Of a stretch of DNA of 55,890 bases, positions 26,290-35,166 are shown piece after piece; the first letter of the stretch is position 1, and the number at the start of each line of letters is the position of its first letter. The notes beneath the pieces are model-generated. The model was given only the letters and a program-made list of their open reading frames with translations, did no database searches and had not been told where the DNA came from. Origin of the DNA: Paracoccaceae bacterium (GTDB taxonomy: Bacteria > Pseudomonadota > Alphaproteobacteria > Rhodobacterales > Rhodobacteraceae); contig JAHDEX010000024.1 in assembly GCA_020628545.1 (NCBI GenBank), positions 1 through 55,890 on the forward strand. Direction: 5' to 3'. A program made the translations under genes and the position numbers.

Positions 26290-26591
26290 TATGTTCGCGT
26301 AGCCGGAATGGACGTCGGACTCAGTGGGATGTCCGACAGGTCTTCTTTGGTCTTTTTCGATTTCTCTGATCCGTGGCAGGATTTGCCCATAACCGCAAAC
26401 ATGGCGACATGAACGCCGATACAAAGCGCAATAGGGGCGAACACGCCCAGATTGCCCATCAGACCAGCGATAGTTCCACCTGCGATAAAGAAGCCCGCGA
26501 CGGGCAACAACATAATGGCACAACACACCGCCATTCCTGCGTGCATAAGGCCAAAACCCTTTTTGGCCGACGTATTTTCCTGATCGTTCAT
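26289..26591 (-). CDS. Small two-helix membrane protein
   Basis: A 100-residue protein with two hydrophobic segments (about 14-45 and 48-68), a Cys pair in the first (GMAVCCAIMLLPVAG), a Gly-rich turn, and a charged cytoplasmic tail (HGSEKSKKTKEDLSD). It begins the minus-strand unit that continues with the small lipoprotein and scsB. The CC pair in a membrane helix is also seen in metal transport proteins such as MerT and MerF, but the resemblance goes no further. Function unknown. Confidence 0.6.
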   Translation of the reverse strand: MNDQENTSAKKGFGLMHAGMAVCCAIMLLPVAGFFIAGGTIAGLMGNLGVFAPIALCIGVHVAMFAVMGKSCHGSEKSKKTKEDLSDIPLSPTSIPATRT

Positions 26592-26649
26592 AGCAAAACC
26601 TCATCGTTTCTGGTCGCTATAAACCCGCGCTTGACCTTGCAAAGCAAGA

Positions 26650-26664
26650 TTACATTCGAAGACA
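26650..26664 (+). promoter_or_regulatory. Candidate response-regulator box TTACA-N5-AGACA
   Basis: TTACA-TTCGA-AGACA lies in the divergent space between the scsB unit and the L,D-transpeptidase gene at 26745, 80 bases upstream of the latter. It fits the pattern seen at 8718, 11663, 19646 and 31336. Confidence 0.4.
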
Positions 26665-26744
26665 TTGCGGTCCCCCCTGTAGCCAAGGGAACGTTTAACC
26701 ACATATGGCAGTTTAGGAATTATTGCTACTTTGAGAGGATGAAC

Positions 26745-27413
26745 ATGAGCGCCCTGACACGCCGTCACTTCATTGCGGGATCGACGTTGCTTTTCTCGGC
26801 CCCGATCGCAAACCCGCTTGCCGCGCGCCCAGTTTCCGACAGGTTGATGTGGGATATCTGGGACGAAGACGTGCGCCCCGCCGGCTATGACCCTTTCACT
26901 TCGAACCCTTGGGGGCTCGAAGAACGGTTCTTGCCTCGGCGTGTTTTCGCAAATGACGGACTGACGCCCGGCGATATCCACGTCGATGCTGTCGCGCGGT
27001 ATCTTTACCACGTCGAGGAAAACGGGACCGCGATGCGCTATGGCGTCGCCATTGCCCGTGGTGATCTATACGAGCCCGGCACCTATACGATGCAACGCAA
27101 GACAAAGTGGCCGACCTGGACACCCACTGCCAACATGATTGCACGCGAACCCGAAGTGTATGAAGAATTTGCGGGCGGCATGGACGGGGGGCCGGAAAAC
27201 CCATTGGGATCGCGGGCGATCTATTTGTTTGTCGGGAACCGCGACACCTACTTGCGCATTCATGGCACGCCATTCCAGAGGTCTATCGGCGGCCGCGCAA
27301 GTTCGGGGTGTGTTCGCATGGTTCAGCAGCACGCTATCGACCTGTATGAGAATGTTGAAACAGGAAAGACAGCTTTTCTTTATCCTCCTGAGGACGCGAT
27401 CGGCGAAGCCTAA
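26745..27413 (+). CDS. L,D-transpeptidase (YkuD fold), copy C
   Basis: A 222-residue secreted enzyme with a Tat-like signal (LTRRHFIAGSTLLFSAPIANPLAA). The catalytic core HGTPFQRSIGGRASSGC puts His near 173 and Cys near 189, followed by VRM, the classical YkuD ending. An LPRRVFANDGLTPGDIHVD stretch near 60-85 is typical of the wall-binding part of the ErfK/YbiS branch. I chose the ATG at 26745 because GAGAGG lies about seven bases upstream; an ATG six bases earlier is too close to it. Its close paralogue is at 35953-36615. The gene is convergent with, and overlaps by four bases, a small lipoprotein gene. Confidence 0.92.
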   Translation: MSALTRRHFIAGSTLLFSAPIANPLAARPVSDRLMWDIWDEDVRPAGYDPFTSNPWGLEERFLPRRVFANDGLTPGDIHVDAVARYLYHVEENGTAMRYGVAIARGDLYEPGTYTMQRKTKWPTWTPTANMIAREPEVYEEFAGGMDGGPENPLGSRAIYLFVGNRDTYLRIHGTPFQRSIGGRASSGCVRMVQQHAIDLYENVETGKTAFLYPPEDAIGEA

Positions 27414-27697
27414 GCCGGCTGCGCCTGAGGAGAAATTATGCAAAGCTGTGCGCCTGCTGCGTTTCTAAGCGGCAGGCGCGTGGTTTCCACGACACCGGCA
27501 TGCATGTAATAGAAGCAGTTGTCTGTTGGATCCATAAAGGCAGTCGACAGATCCTGATAGGTCGCAGCCCTTTCAACGACCTGTAACGGCAGTTGCGGAT
27601 AGGGGCTCTCCGGTTCCGGCGGTGTAGGGTCGACAACAGCACATGCTGTCACAACCGTCATAGTCAATAGAGCGGCAGGCATCTTGAGATGGGTCAT
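27410..27697 (-). CDS. Small lipoprotein facing L,D-transpeptidase copy C
   Basis: A 95-residue predicted lipoprotein: signal MTHLKMPAALLTMTVVTAC with lipobox VTAC, then a Pro/Glu-rich spacer and a conserved C-terminal half. That half shares with the protein encoded at 36680-36946 the pattern QDL(S/T)TA...P-DNC(F/Y)-YMH-G-VETT-LPLR...G..(L/I)C. Two cysteines of this half are conserved and may pair. The ATG at 27697 has AAGGACAG upstream. I do not know the family. Because it is twice found tail-to-tail with an L,D-transpeptidase gene, the two products probably work together at the envelope. Confidence 0.8.
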   Translation of the reverse strand: MTHLKMPAALLTMTVVTACAVVDPTPPEPESPYPQLPLQVVERAATYQDLSTAFMDPTDNCFYYMHAGVVETTRLPLRNAAGAQLCIISPQAQPA

Positions 27698-27720
27698 GGC
27701 TGTCCTTCCGGGGGCAATTT

Positions 27721-27918
27721 CTAAATAGACGGGTCTGCCGGATAACCGGCTTTTTCCAAGGCCTGACGCATTGCGTCCTGATCCGCCTTCGTGACGATGT
27801 TTACCTGCCTCAGATCAGTATCTGCCTTAACTAAGGCGTCAGCATCAACCTCTTGCGCGGCCTTGGTTATCGTCGAGACACAGTGTCCGCAGCTCATGTT
27901 GGGTACGCGAAATAGCAT
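27721..27918 (-). CDS. copZ: CopZ-like copper chaperone (single HMA domain)
   Basis: A 65-residue cytoplasmic metallochaperone with the HMA motif NMSCGHCVSTI at residues 7-17 and an IVTKADQDAMRQALEKAGYP ending typical of the fold. Such proteins hand Cu(I) to copper ATPases, and two are encoded nearby. The ATG at 27918 has GGGAG upstream. A CTA-rich dyad at 27961-27975 lies where an operator would be expected. Confidence 0.92.
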   Translation of the reverse strand: MLFRVPNMSCGHCVSTITKAAQEVDADALVKADTDLRQVNIVTKADQDAMRQALEKAGYPADPSI

Positions 27919-27960
27919 TTTGGCTCCCTAGTGTAAGACTTTGCGGTCACAAAAACCGCT

Positions 27961-27975
27961 TCTAAAGCAGCTAGA
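27961..27975 (-). promoter_or_regulatory. MerR-type dyad upstream of copZ
   Basis: TCTAAAGCAGCTAGA resembles the dyads in the MerR-type promoters at 35866, 45967 and 49386. Its centre lies 49 bases upstream of the copZ start, a normal distance. However, no good -35 hexamer abuts it on either strand, so this is a weaker candidate. Confidence 0.4.
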
Positions 27976-27996
27976 ACGATTGGCGTCATTAGGCCA

Positions 27997-28356
27997 GTGC
28001 GCTGCCGATTACATTTTGCGACACAGGCGGCGCTGGCCCAGTCCAGTATGGCAATCGCATTCGTTCCAGGTGTTGTCGGCGGTGCGAGACTTCTGCTCGG
28101 TTCAGGGGCGGTCAACGTGGTGGAAAGCTGGCTTATGCCGCTGGGTTATCTTCTGATTGCGGGTGTCGCGTCTTCGGGTGTCTTTGCGCGGCGGGCCATT
28201 CAGGCCGGAAATGCGGCGTCTTTGCTGGTCGGTTCCGGATTGCTGCATGTGGTGGCCGGGGGGTCGTTGTCATGCTCAGTTCTGCCGTTTTGCTACGATT
28301 GTTCTAATCGATCACGAAAAAGTCTTGAGCTTCCAGCAACTGGAAGGCCTATATGA
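27997..28356 (+). CDS. Doubtful small membrane protein frame
   Basis: A frame of 119 codons with two hydrophobic Gly/Ala/Val-rich segments (about 18-38 and 44-100) that could be membrane helices. It has no ribosome binding site, I recognise no family, and its end runs through the CueR promoter of the ATPase gene. It may be a remnant of a membrane protein or only chance. Confidence 0.22.
   Translation: MRCRLHFATQAALAQSSMAIAFVPGVVGGARLLLGSGAVNVVESWLMPLGYLLIAGVASSGVFARRAIQAGNAASLLVGSGLLHVVAGGSLSCSVLPFCYDCSNRSRKSLELPATGRPI
28325..28355 (+). promoter_or_regulatory. CueR-type copper promoter for the second copper ATPase
   Basis: The -35 TTGAGC is followed by a 19-base spacer TTCCAGCAACTGGAAGGCC with the perfect dyad CTTCCAG-CAA-CTGGAAG, then -10 TATATG. 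This is the typical CueR target: overlong spacing with the dyad inside it. The ATPase start lies 30 bases downstream, and cueR itself follows that gene. Confidence 0.85.
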
Positions 28357-28384
28357 GGTCTGAAAGCTGATTCAGGACAATGAT

Positions 28385-30895
28385 ATGACCCCCACATCGA
28401 CGATGACCTTCAACGTAAATGGCATGAGCTGCGCATCCTGTGTGGGTCGTGTTGAACGCGGATTGAGCGATCTGCCGAACGTCGACACAGTGCAAGTGAA
28501 TCTTGCGACGGAAACCGCGACCGTTCAGGCGAACGATCCTTCGGCGGCAACAGATGTTGTGCGCACCCTTGAGGATTTGGGATATCCCGCCCAAACGGCC
28601 CGTGTGGTGCTGACCGTCGGGTCCATGTCCTGCGCGTCCTGTGTAGGGCGGGTGGACAAGGCGCTGGTGAGTGTTCCGGGGGTGGTTTCGGCCTCGGTCA
28701 ATCTGGCCGCAGAAACCGCAACGGTTGAGTATGTCGAAGGTGTCGTGACCGTTGATCAGATCGCGCAGGCATCCACCGACATGGGATACCCCGCGACCGT
28801 AGCGCAGGAAGATGCGTCGCAGACACGTGCGGACCGAAAGGCAGATGAAGCCAAGGGTTTGCGCAGGCTGGTGATCTTTGCGGCCCTTCTGACGCTGCCG
28901 GTCTTTGTTCTGGAAATGGGCGCGCATCTGTTTCCCGCGTTCCATATGGCGATTGAAAACAGCATTGGGATGCAGGGGTCGTGGTACATCCAGTTTGTCC
29001 TGACCACGATCGTTCTGTTCGGACCGGGACGGTACTTCTTTACCAAGGGCTTTCCGGCGCTGTTCAGGGGCGCACCGGACATGAACAGCCTTGTGGCTTT
29101 GGGCACAGGGGCCGCCTGGTCCTATTCCGTGATCGCGACATTCCTGCCAAATCTGGTTCCCGATGATATCCGTGCGGTCTATTTCGAAGCCGCCGCCGTC
29201 ATCGTCGTGCTGATCCTTGTGGGCCGCTGGCTGGAGGCCCGTGCGAAGGGGCAAACGGGCGCCGCCATTCAGGCCCTGTTGGGTTTGCAGGCCCGCACCG
29301 CCCGCGTCCTGCGCGACGGCGAGACTATCGAACTGGACGTTGACGACTTGCGTGTGGGCGACACAATTCTTGTGCGCCCAGGTGAACGCATTCCGGTCGA
29401 TGGTGAGGTGACCGATGGCACCAGCAATGTCGATGAAAGCATGATCACGGGCGAGCCTCTGCCAGTGGCCAAGACCAGCGGGGCCAGCCTGACCGGCGGC
29501 ACCGTCAATGGCACGGGCAGCCTGACATTCCGCGCCGCCCGCGTGGGAAGCGATACGACACTGGCGCAGATCATCCGTATGGTTGAGGACGCTCAGGGCG
29601 CAAAACTGCCCATTCAGGGGCTGGTGGACCGGATAACACTCTGGTTCGTGCCGGCAGTCATGGTGCTTGCAGCCCTGACCGTTGTGGTCTGGATCGCGAT
29701 CGGCCCTGATCCTGCGGTGACATTTGCGCTGGTCGCAGGGGTGTCGGTGCTGATCATTGCCTGCCCCTGTGCCATGGGACTGGCCACGCCGACCTCGATC
29801 ATGGTCGGCACCGGGCGGGCCGCCGAAATGGGGGTGCTGTTCCGAAAGGGTGACGCGCTGCAGGAATTGGCCGAGGTCAATGTTATCGCCCTCGACAAGA
29901 CCGGCACGGTGACCGAAGGCGAACCCACTTTGACAGATGTTATCGTCGCAGATGGCATGAATCGCGGCGCTGTGCTGTCCCTGATCGCGGCGGTCGAAGC
30001 GCAGTCCGAACATCCCATTGCAGAGGCCATCGTGCGCGGGGCCCGCAGCGAAGGTGTTGCCCAATTGACGGCAACAGAATTCCGGTCGTTTACCGGCTTT
30101 GGCGTGTCCGCGCAGGTCGAAGGCAAGACGGTGCTGATCGGGGCGGACAGGTTCATGCGGCGCGAGGGTGTGGATATCGCCGCCTTGACCGAGACCGAGA
30201 ATGACCTTGCCCGGCGCGGCAGAACGGCCTTGTTCGCGGCAGTGGACGGTGCGCTGGCCGCCGTGATCGCAGTCGCCGATCCGGTAAAACCGGCAAGCCG
30301 TGCAGCCATTGAAGCCTTGCACAAACGGGGGTTCAAGGTCGCGATGATCACTGGCGACAAACGGCAGACCGCCGAAGCCATTGCCGCAGAAACCGGCATT
30401 GATATCGTCATCGCCGAAGTGCTGCCCGACGGTAAGGTCGCAGCACTCGATGATCTGCGGGCAGGGGGGCGCAAAATCGCCTTTGTCGGCGACGGGATCA
30501 ACGATGCGCCTGCGCTGGCACATGCGGATGTTGGCATTGCGATCGGCACGGGCACGGATGTGGCCATCGAGTCCGCCGACGTGGTGCTGATGTCCGGTGA
30601 CCTGCGCGGGGTCGTCAACGCGGTTGAGGTGTCGAAACGCACTATGTCCAATATTCGGCAGAACCTGACGTGGGCGTTCGGGTATAACGTGGCGCTCATC
30701 CCTGTTGCCGCTGGCGTCCTGTATCCCGCGTTCGGGCTATTACTGTCGCCGGTGTTTGCGGCCGGTGCCATGGCATTGTCGTCTGTGTCTGTCCTGACGA
30801 ATGCTTTACGGCTGCGGCGTATCGCGCCCGCCATGCGCGAAGAGGCGCAGCCATATGTGCGCACTGGCGCAATCCAAGCTCAACCAGCAGAATAG
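28385..30895 (+). CDS. copA: Copper-exporting P1B-type ATPase with two HMA domains
   Basis: An 836-residue inner-membrane Cu(I) exporter of the classical CopA type. Two HMA domains with GMSCASC (about 14-20) and SMSCASC (about 80-86), then eight membrane segments. The CPC motif ([11 protein letters not shown]) is near residue 460, DKTGT near 503, the HP dipeptide (SEHPIAEA) near 542 and GDGINDAP near 702. The ATG at 28385 has AGGA about eight bases upstream. It is followed after 12 bases by cueR, so pump and sensor share a transcript. Confidence 0.96.
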   Translation: MTPTSTMTFNVNGMSCASCVGRVERGLSDLPNVDTVQVNLATETATVQANDPSAATDVVRTLEDLGYPAQTARVVLTVGSMSCASCVGRVDKALVSVPGVVSASVNLAAETATVEYVEGVVTVDQIAQASTDMGYPATVAQEDASQTRADRKADEAKGLRRLVIFAALLTLPVFVLEMGAHLFPAFHMAIENSIGMQGSWYIQFVLTTIVLFGPGRYFFTKGFPALFRGAPDMNSLVALGTGAAWSYSVIATFLPNLVPDDIRAVYFEAAAVIVVLILVGRWLEARAKGQTGAAIQALLGLQARTARVLRDGETIELDVDDLRVGDTILVRPGERIPVDGEVTDGTSNVDESMITGEPLPVAKTSGASLTGGTVNGTGSLTFRAARVGSDTTLAQIIRMVEDAQGAKLPIQGLVDRITLWFVPAVMVLAALTVVVWIAIGPDPAVTFALVAGVSVLIIACPCAMGLATPTSIMVGTGRAAEMGVLFRKGDALQELAEVNVIALDKTGTVTEGEPTLTDVIVADGMNRGAVLSLIAAVEAQSEHPIAEAIVRGARSEGVAQLTATEFRSFTGFGVSAQVEGKTVLIGADRFMRREGVDIAALTETENDLARRGRTALFAAVDGALAAVIAVADPVKPASRAAIEALHKRGFKVAMITGDKRQTAEAIAAETGIDIVIAEVLPDGKVAALDDLRAGGRKIAFVGDGINDAPALAHADVGIAIGTGTDVAIESADVVLMSGDLRGVVNAVEVSKRTMSNIRQNLTWAFGYNVALIPVAAGVLYPAFGLLLSPVFAAGAMALSSVSVLTNALRLRRIAPAMREEAQPYVRTGAIQAQPAE

Positions 30896-30907
30896 GAGAT
30901 CCGTCTC

Positions 30908-31309
30908 ATGAACATCGGCGAAGTGGCAAAACGATCGGGGCTGCCCCCTAAGACGATCCGCTATTACGAAGACATCGAACTGATCCGGCCCATGCGACAT
31001 GACAATGGATACCGCGTTTTTCGTGAAACCGATCTTCACAAGCTGGCGTTTCTCGGCCGCGCCAGAACGCTCGGCTTTTCAATCGAGGACTGCCGCATAT
31101 TGCTGAGCCTTTACGAGGATGAGACCCGCGAAAGCGCGCAGGTCAAAGCACTGGCGCAGGATCATTTGACCGCAATCAACGACAAGATCAGCCAGCTGCG
31201 CGCGATGCGTGAAACCCTGCAGGAGCTGGTTCAATCCTGTCACGGAGACGACCGACCCGATTGCCCGATCCTGAGCGATTTATCCGGCGAGACCGCGGAC
31301 CCGGTCTAG
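30908..31309 (+). CDS. cueR: CueR, copper-sensing MerR-family regulator
   Basis: A 133-residue regulator that activates copper export genes. The N-terminal winged helix reads MNIGEVAKRSGLPPKTIRYYEDIELI. After the dimerisation helix comes the metal loop SCHGDDRPDCPIL, with two cysteines seven residues apart as in CueR (Cys112 and Cys120 type), which binds a single Cu(I), Ag(I) or Au(I). AGGAGA precedes the ATG. Target promoters with CueR architecture are visible at 28325-28355 and 8669-8699. Confidence 0.95.
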   Translation: MNIGEVAKRSGLPPKTIRYYEDIELIRPMRHDNGYRVFRETDLHKLAFLGRARTLGFSIEDCRILLSLYEDETRESAQVKALAQDHLTAINDKISQLRAMRETLQELVQSCHGDDRPDCPILSDLSGETADPV

Positions 31310-31335
31310 AAATCGCCGACATGTCTCCCTGTCAG

Positions 31336-31350
31336 TTACAAAGTCATACA
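31336..31350 (+). promoter_or_regulatory. Candidate response-regulator box TTACA-N5-ATACA
   Basis: TTACA-AAGTC-ATACA lies 77 bases upstream of the decayed permease gene. It fits the pattern and the distance of the other boxes (11663, 19646, 26650). Confidence 0.35.
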
Positions 31351-31427
31351 TCTTTCGCAGCCAATTTTGTCGATACGACGGGGCGGGATACTACGTTCGG
31401 CTGACTACAAAGAAGACGGTGCGCACC

Positions 31428-32751
31428 ATGGACGACCATTCCAACTCTGACGACACTGAACAGGGCAGCATCAGCTTGGCCGGGGCGGTCGCCATGGGAA
31501 CAGGCGTGATGATCGGGGCGGGGATTTTCGCTCTGACCGGCCAGATCGCACAGTTGGCCGGCCCGTATTTTCCAATGGCCTTCATCGCTGGGGCCTTCGT
31601 ATCAAGCTTAAGCGCCTACACCTACATCAAGATGTGCAACAAATGGCCGTCCTCGGGCGGGATCGCGATGATCCTTTAAAAAGCCTACGGCCCAGGCGCG
31701 ATTACGGCAGCGTCAGCCCTGTTGATGGCGCTGTCCATGGTGATTGCGGAAGCGTTGGTCGCGCGGACCTTTGCGTCCTACGTTCTACGACCATTCGACA
31801 TTTTGGACGGCCCTCTGATCCCAGTTCTGGCGGTGGCGGTCATTGCCTTCGCCTATGTGGTCAACAGCACCGGAAACAAACTGGTCGGGTCGATGTCGCT
31901 GGTGATGGCCGCCATAAAGATCGGCGGCATCGCATTGTTCGGCATCACGGCGCTATGGGCGGGCGGGTTTCAATTTGCCGCCGATGGAGGTGAGGCCCAA
32001 TCCTACGGGGTGGGTGGATTCATTGCGTCCGTCGCCCTTGCAATCCTGGCGTTCAAGGGATTCACCACGATCACTAACAGCGGTGATGAGATCACAAACC
32101 CACACCGCAACGTCGGTCGAACCATCATGATTTCAATCGCAATCTGTGTGGTCGTTTACCTACTTGTCGCCTTTGCAGTCGGGTCCAGCCTGACGCTGGA
32201 AGAAATCATCGAGGTCAAGGATTATTCGTTGGCCGAGGCGGCCGAACCTGTCCTTGGACAGGTGGGGTTCTATCTGACGGTGCTTTTGGCCGCCGTCGCC
32301 ACGGCCTCGGGTGTTCTGGCCAGCGTCTTCGCAGTGTCCCGGATGCTAACGCATGCTGACCAAAATGGAGATGATCCCCCACAGTCATTTCGGCAAGTCT
32401 GGTTCGATCCGCAGTCATATGCTGGTCTACACTGTCGTGATCGCATCCGCTCTGGCGGTCTTTTTTGATCTGTCGCGTATCGCATCGCTGGGGGCGTTCT
32501 TCTATCTGGTGATGGATATGACCATTCACTGGGGCGTGTGGAAAAACCTCAGGTCCGAGATCGGCGCAAACGGGCCGGTGATCCTGTCGGCGTTCTTTTT
32601 TGATGCTGTTGTTCTGATCGCTTTCAGCGGCATGAAACTGCAGTCTGATCCGTGGATTGTGGCAATCGCTGCAGTTGCGATTGTGGTGGTGTTCATCGCA
32701 CAGCGCTTTTACCTGGGGCAGTGGATTGCACCGCGCGAGGGCGCGGACTAA
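31428..32751 (+). pseudogene. Decayed APC-family amino-acid/polyamine permease
   Basis: The pieces together make a membrane permease of the APC superfamily: GTGVMIGAGIFALTGQIAQLAGPYFP at the start, KAYGPGAITAASALLMALSMVIAEALVARTFASYVLRPF next, then FKGFTTITNSGDEITNPHRNVGRTI and, in another frame, SHMLVYTVVIASALAVFFDLSRIASLGAFFYL. Two lesions are visible: an in-frame TAA at 31677-31679 (between MIL and KAYGPG) and a one-base shift near 32352, where reading must move from ATGCTAACG to ATGCTGACC. Unless both are suppressed, no full protein is made. Similar permeases accompany metal genes elsewhere, but the role is unclear. Confidence 0.85.
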
Positions 32752-32862
32752 TCCACGCGACAAAACAATACAAAACACGTCCTCAATTGAGGCTTGAGGC
32801 GATGGACGCTGTTGGGATGATCGTTCACATCTGACTCGATTATCACGACGAGAGTCTTCCTC

Positions 32863-33342
32863 ATGAACACATCATCCCATCACATCGCTTTAGCTGCGTC
32901 CGGCGGATCATTTATGCTTCTGGCCGGGGCTTGGACTTTTCAGGCCATAGGGTACGCGCCCTGCGCCATGTGTATCTGGCAACGCTATCCACACGCGATT
33001 GCGATTGTGGTCGGGGTTTTGGTACTGCTGGGTCTGCGTCATTGGGGTCTTTATGTGCTGGGGGCTGCCGCAACAGCGACCACCGCCGCGATTGGTCTAT
33101 TTCATACTGGGGTCGAGCGTGATTGGTGGCAGGGTCCGACATCCTGTTCAGGGTCCGGGTTCGATCCGAGTTCAATGTCCGGAGCAGATCTTTTGTCGAC
33201 AGAAGGCCCATCAAACATCGTTATGTGTGACGAAGTGGTCTGGGAATTATTCACCTTGTCCATGGCGAGCTGGAACGCGCTTTTAAGCCTCTTGTTGACT
33301 GGAATCTGGATCGCCGCTGTCTTGATGCGTCGTGCTCGATGA
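32863..33342 (+). CDS. dsbB: DsbB-type disulfide bond formation protein
   Basis: A 159-residue membrane protein with four hydrophobic segments that reoxidises DsbA using quinone. The first redox pair is in APCAMCIWQRYPH (about residues 33-42), and the second periplasmic loop carries TSCSG...MCDE (about 102-129). A second DsbB-like gene lies at 44903. No dsbA gene directly adjoins it; the DsbA-like proteins at 16502 and 44247 are possible partners. Confidence 0.9.
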   Translation: MNTSSHHIALAASGGSFMLLAGAWTFQAIGYAPCAMCIWQRYPHAIAIVVGVLVLLGLRHWGLYVLGAAATATTAAIGLFHTGVERDWWQGPTSCSGSGFDPSSMSGADLLSTEGPSNIVMCDEVVWELFTLSMASWNALLSLLLTGIWIAAVLMRRAR

Positions 33343-33388
33343 CCCGTCAGAGGTAAATCTGCCCATCGTCTCCAAGGCTTGATCCAGC

Positions 33389-34093
33389 ATGCAGCAAACC
33401 ATCTTCAGAAACGTCTTCTGGCTGACCTTTTTCGCCATCGTCTTATGGGCGTGGTGGGTGATGTTCAGTATGGCGACAGCGCCCATGTCGATGATGCCGA
33501 GCGAATTGTTCCGCTTGTTCATCATGTGGGCCATCATGATGGCCGCGATGATGGGACCGACCTTTGTTCCAACCATGCGCGCCTACGAAGACCTTATCGT
33601 CTCGGCCAACGGGAGCCGGGCAGGATCCGTTGGTGTCGTGATTGGCTTTTTCATCGTCTGGGTCGGCTTTGCGGCTCTGATTGCCTTCACACAACTTAGC
33701 CTCATTGAATGGGGGCTATTGACCGAAATGGGGCAGTCGGTATCCAAAATCTTCTCTGCCGCTCTCCTGCTTGCCGCTGGACTATACCAGTTTACGGCGC
33801 TCAAGGACCGGTGTCTTGCGCATTGTCGATCCCCCATGTTCCAGTTTCTGGCCCATTGGCGGCCCGGCTTTGGCGGCGGCGTCTATATGGGGCTGCACCA
33901 CGGTGCCTACTGCGTGGCCTGCTGCTGGGGCTTGATGGTCATCGGATTTGTCGGCGGCACGATGGACCTGCTTTGGATGGGGGCGGCGACCCTCATGATG
34001 ACGCTGGAAAAACTGCCTGATGTCGGGCGCTACCTGACAAAACCACTTGGAATCGCGCTGATCACCTGGGGAATTTCTGTACTGGTTCTCTAA
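33389..34093 (+). CDS. DUF2182 membrane protein
   Basis: A 234-residue integral membrane protein of the DUF2182 family, described as a predicted metal-binding membrane protein. Visible family features: [17 protein letters not shown] near 45-60 (Met-rich helix), [28 protein letters not shown] near 130-160 with two cysteines, and [14 protein letters not shown] near 170-185. The many Met and Cys residues in membrane helices fit copper or other soft-metal handling, though no activity is established. It lies 46 bases after dsbB and probably shares its transcript. Confidence 0.9.
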   Translation: MQQTIFRNVFWLTFFAIVLWAWWVMFSMATAPMSMMPSELFRLFIMWAIMMAAMMGPTFVPTMRAYEDLIVSANGSRAGSVGVVIGFFIVWVGFAALIAFTQLSLIEWGLLTEMGQSVSKIFSAALLLAAGLYQFTALKDRCLAHCRSPMFQFLAHWRPGFGGGVYMGLHHGAYCVACCWGLMVIGFVGGTMDLLWMGAATLMMTLEKLPDVGRYLTKPLGIALITWGISVLVL

Positions 34094-34149
34094 CCGATTT
34101 GTCCCGCCTGTCACACATTCAATGCAGACCTCAAGAGAGGACATTACCA

Positions 34150-35064
34150 ATGTTGCCATTTTATATTCCGTTTCCGGAGATCGGGACCGAAGCCTTCGGT
34201 TTTGACGTCGGGGACTTTCGCATCGCTATGCGGTGGTATGCCTTGGCCTATATCGTCGGCATCCTGCTGGGATGGTGGATGATCCGCAGGGCTTTGGCAC
34301 GTGCGGACCTGTGGGCGCAAAGCACGCCACCGATGACGACAAAACAACTCGAAGACTTGGTCACTTGGATCATTCTCGGCGTCATTGTCGGCGGGCGGCT
34401 TGGGTTCGTGCTGTTCTATCAACCTGCCTATTATTTTCAGAATCCCATTGAAATTTTAGTAATCTGGCAAGGTGGCATGTCGTTTCATGGCGGTTTCTTT
34501 GGCGTTGTCGTCGCCGGTCTGTTGTTTTGTTATCGCAACGGCATACCAATTTTGCCCACCGCCGATCTTCTTGCGTTGGCGACGCCGCCCGGCTTGTTCC
34601 TTGGCCGGTTATCGAATTTTACCAACAACGAATTATGGGGTCGTCCGACGGATATGCCATGGGGCGTCGCGTTCCCGGGTGACGCGGCCCAATATTGTGA
34701 GGGCGTCGTCGACATCTGTGCCCGCCATCCTTCGCAGCTCTATGAGGCACTCTTGGAAGGTCTCGTTCTTGGTCTGATCCTGCTAATCCTTGCCTGGCGA
34801 CGCGGATGGCTACGCACACCGGGTGGTCTTACGGGCGTATTTCTCGCTGGATATGGCAGTGCGCGATTTCTTGTCGAGTTTTTCCGACAACCAGACGCCC
34901 AGTTTATTACCGCCGACAACCCGATTGGTCATGCAATCCATTGGGGAACAGGGGGGCTGACTATGGGTCAGATCCTGTCCACACCGATGGTCATTGTTGG
35001 TATTCTTCTGATCATACTGGCGCGTTTCGGGCCAACCTCTGATCAGCGGCCCGCAGAGATATGA
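34150..35064 (+). CDS. lgt: Lgt, prolipoprotein diacylglyceryl transferase
   Basis: Lgt attaches diacylglycerol to the lipobox cysteine, the first step of lipoprotein maturation in the inner membrane. This 304-residue protein has seven membrane segments and the family boxes [25 protein letters not shown] and [30 protein letters not shown] stands near residue 200. I chose the ATG at 34150, with GAGAGGAC upstream. Together with lspA (40057) it gives the island two of the three lipoprotein-processing enzymes; these are normally single chromosomal housekeeping genes. Confidence 0.95.
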   Translation: MLPFYIPFPEIGTEAFGFDVGDFRIAMRWYALAYIVGILLGWWMIRRALARADLWAQSTPPMTTKQLEDLVTWIILGVIVGGRLGFVLFYQPAYYFQNPIEILVIWQGGMSFHGGFFGVVVAGLLFCYRNGIPILPTADLLALATPPGLFLGRLSNFTNNELWGRPTDMPWGVAFPGDAAQYCEGVVDICARHPSQLYEALLEGLVLGLILLILAWRRGWLRTPGGLTGVFLAGYGSARFLVEFFRQPDAQFITADNPIGHAIHWGTGGLTMGQILSTPMVIVGILLIILARFGPTSDQRPAEI

Positions 35065-35166
35065 TACGAAGATTCGGACTGCTACACATGAATACAAAAC
35101 TCTGGTTTGAAATACTGCCGGTTTGACTAAACCGAATAGCACCTAATCGCGCGAGAGGCTTAACCA

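Larger units (their letters stand above)
27919..28384. other. Regulatory space between copZ and the second copper ATPase
   Basis: These 466 bases separate divergent copper genes. They hold a MerR-type dyad (27961-27975), a TTACA-TTTTG-CGACA box (28009-28023, sharing 16 identical bases with the one at 8717-8732), one weak open frame (27997-28356) and the CueR promoter of the ATPase gene (28325-28355). Confidence 0.6.

Noticed and set aside
26629..26650. TTGACC followed by a CTTGC-AAA-GCAAG dyad upstream of transpeptidase C
   Set aside because: It looks at first like a CueR promoter, but the dyad centre is off the middle of the spacer and no -10 occurs at 17-20 bases, so I did not annotate it.
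8717..28023. 16 identical bases (ATTACATTTTGCGACA) at 8717 and 28008 as ends of a transposon
   Set aside because: No transposase, no longer matching ends and no target duplication are visible. A 16-base match in a window of this size can occur by chance, and both copies are better read as the TTACA-type box.
28349..30523. A 724-codon open frame on the minus strand
   Set aside because: It lies entirely opposite the second copper ATPase gene. It is rich in His, Gly and Asp, with no domain or ribosome binding site; it is an antisense shadow of GC-rich third positions.
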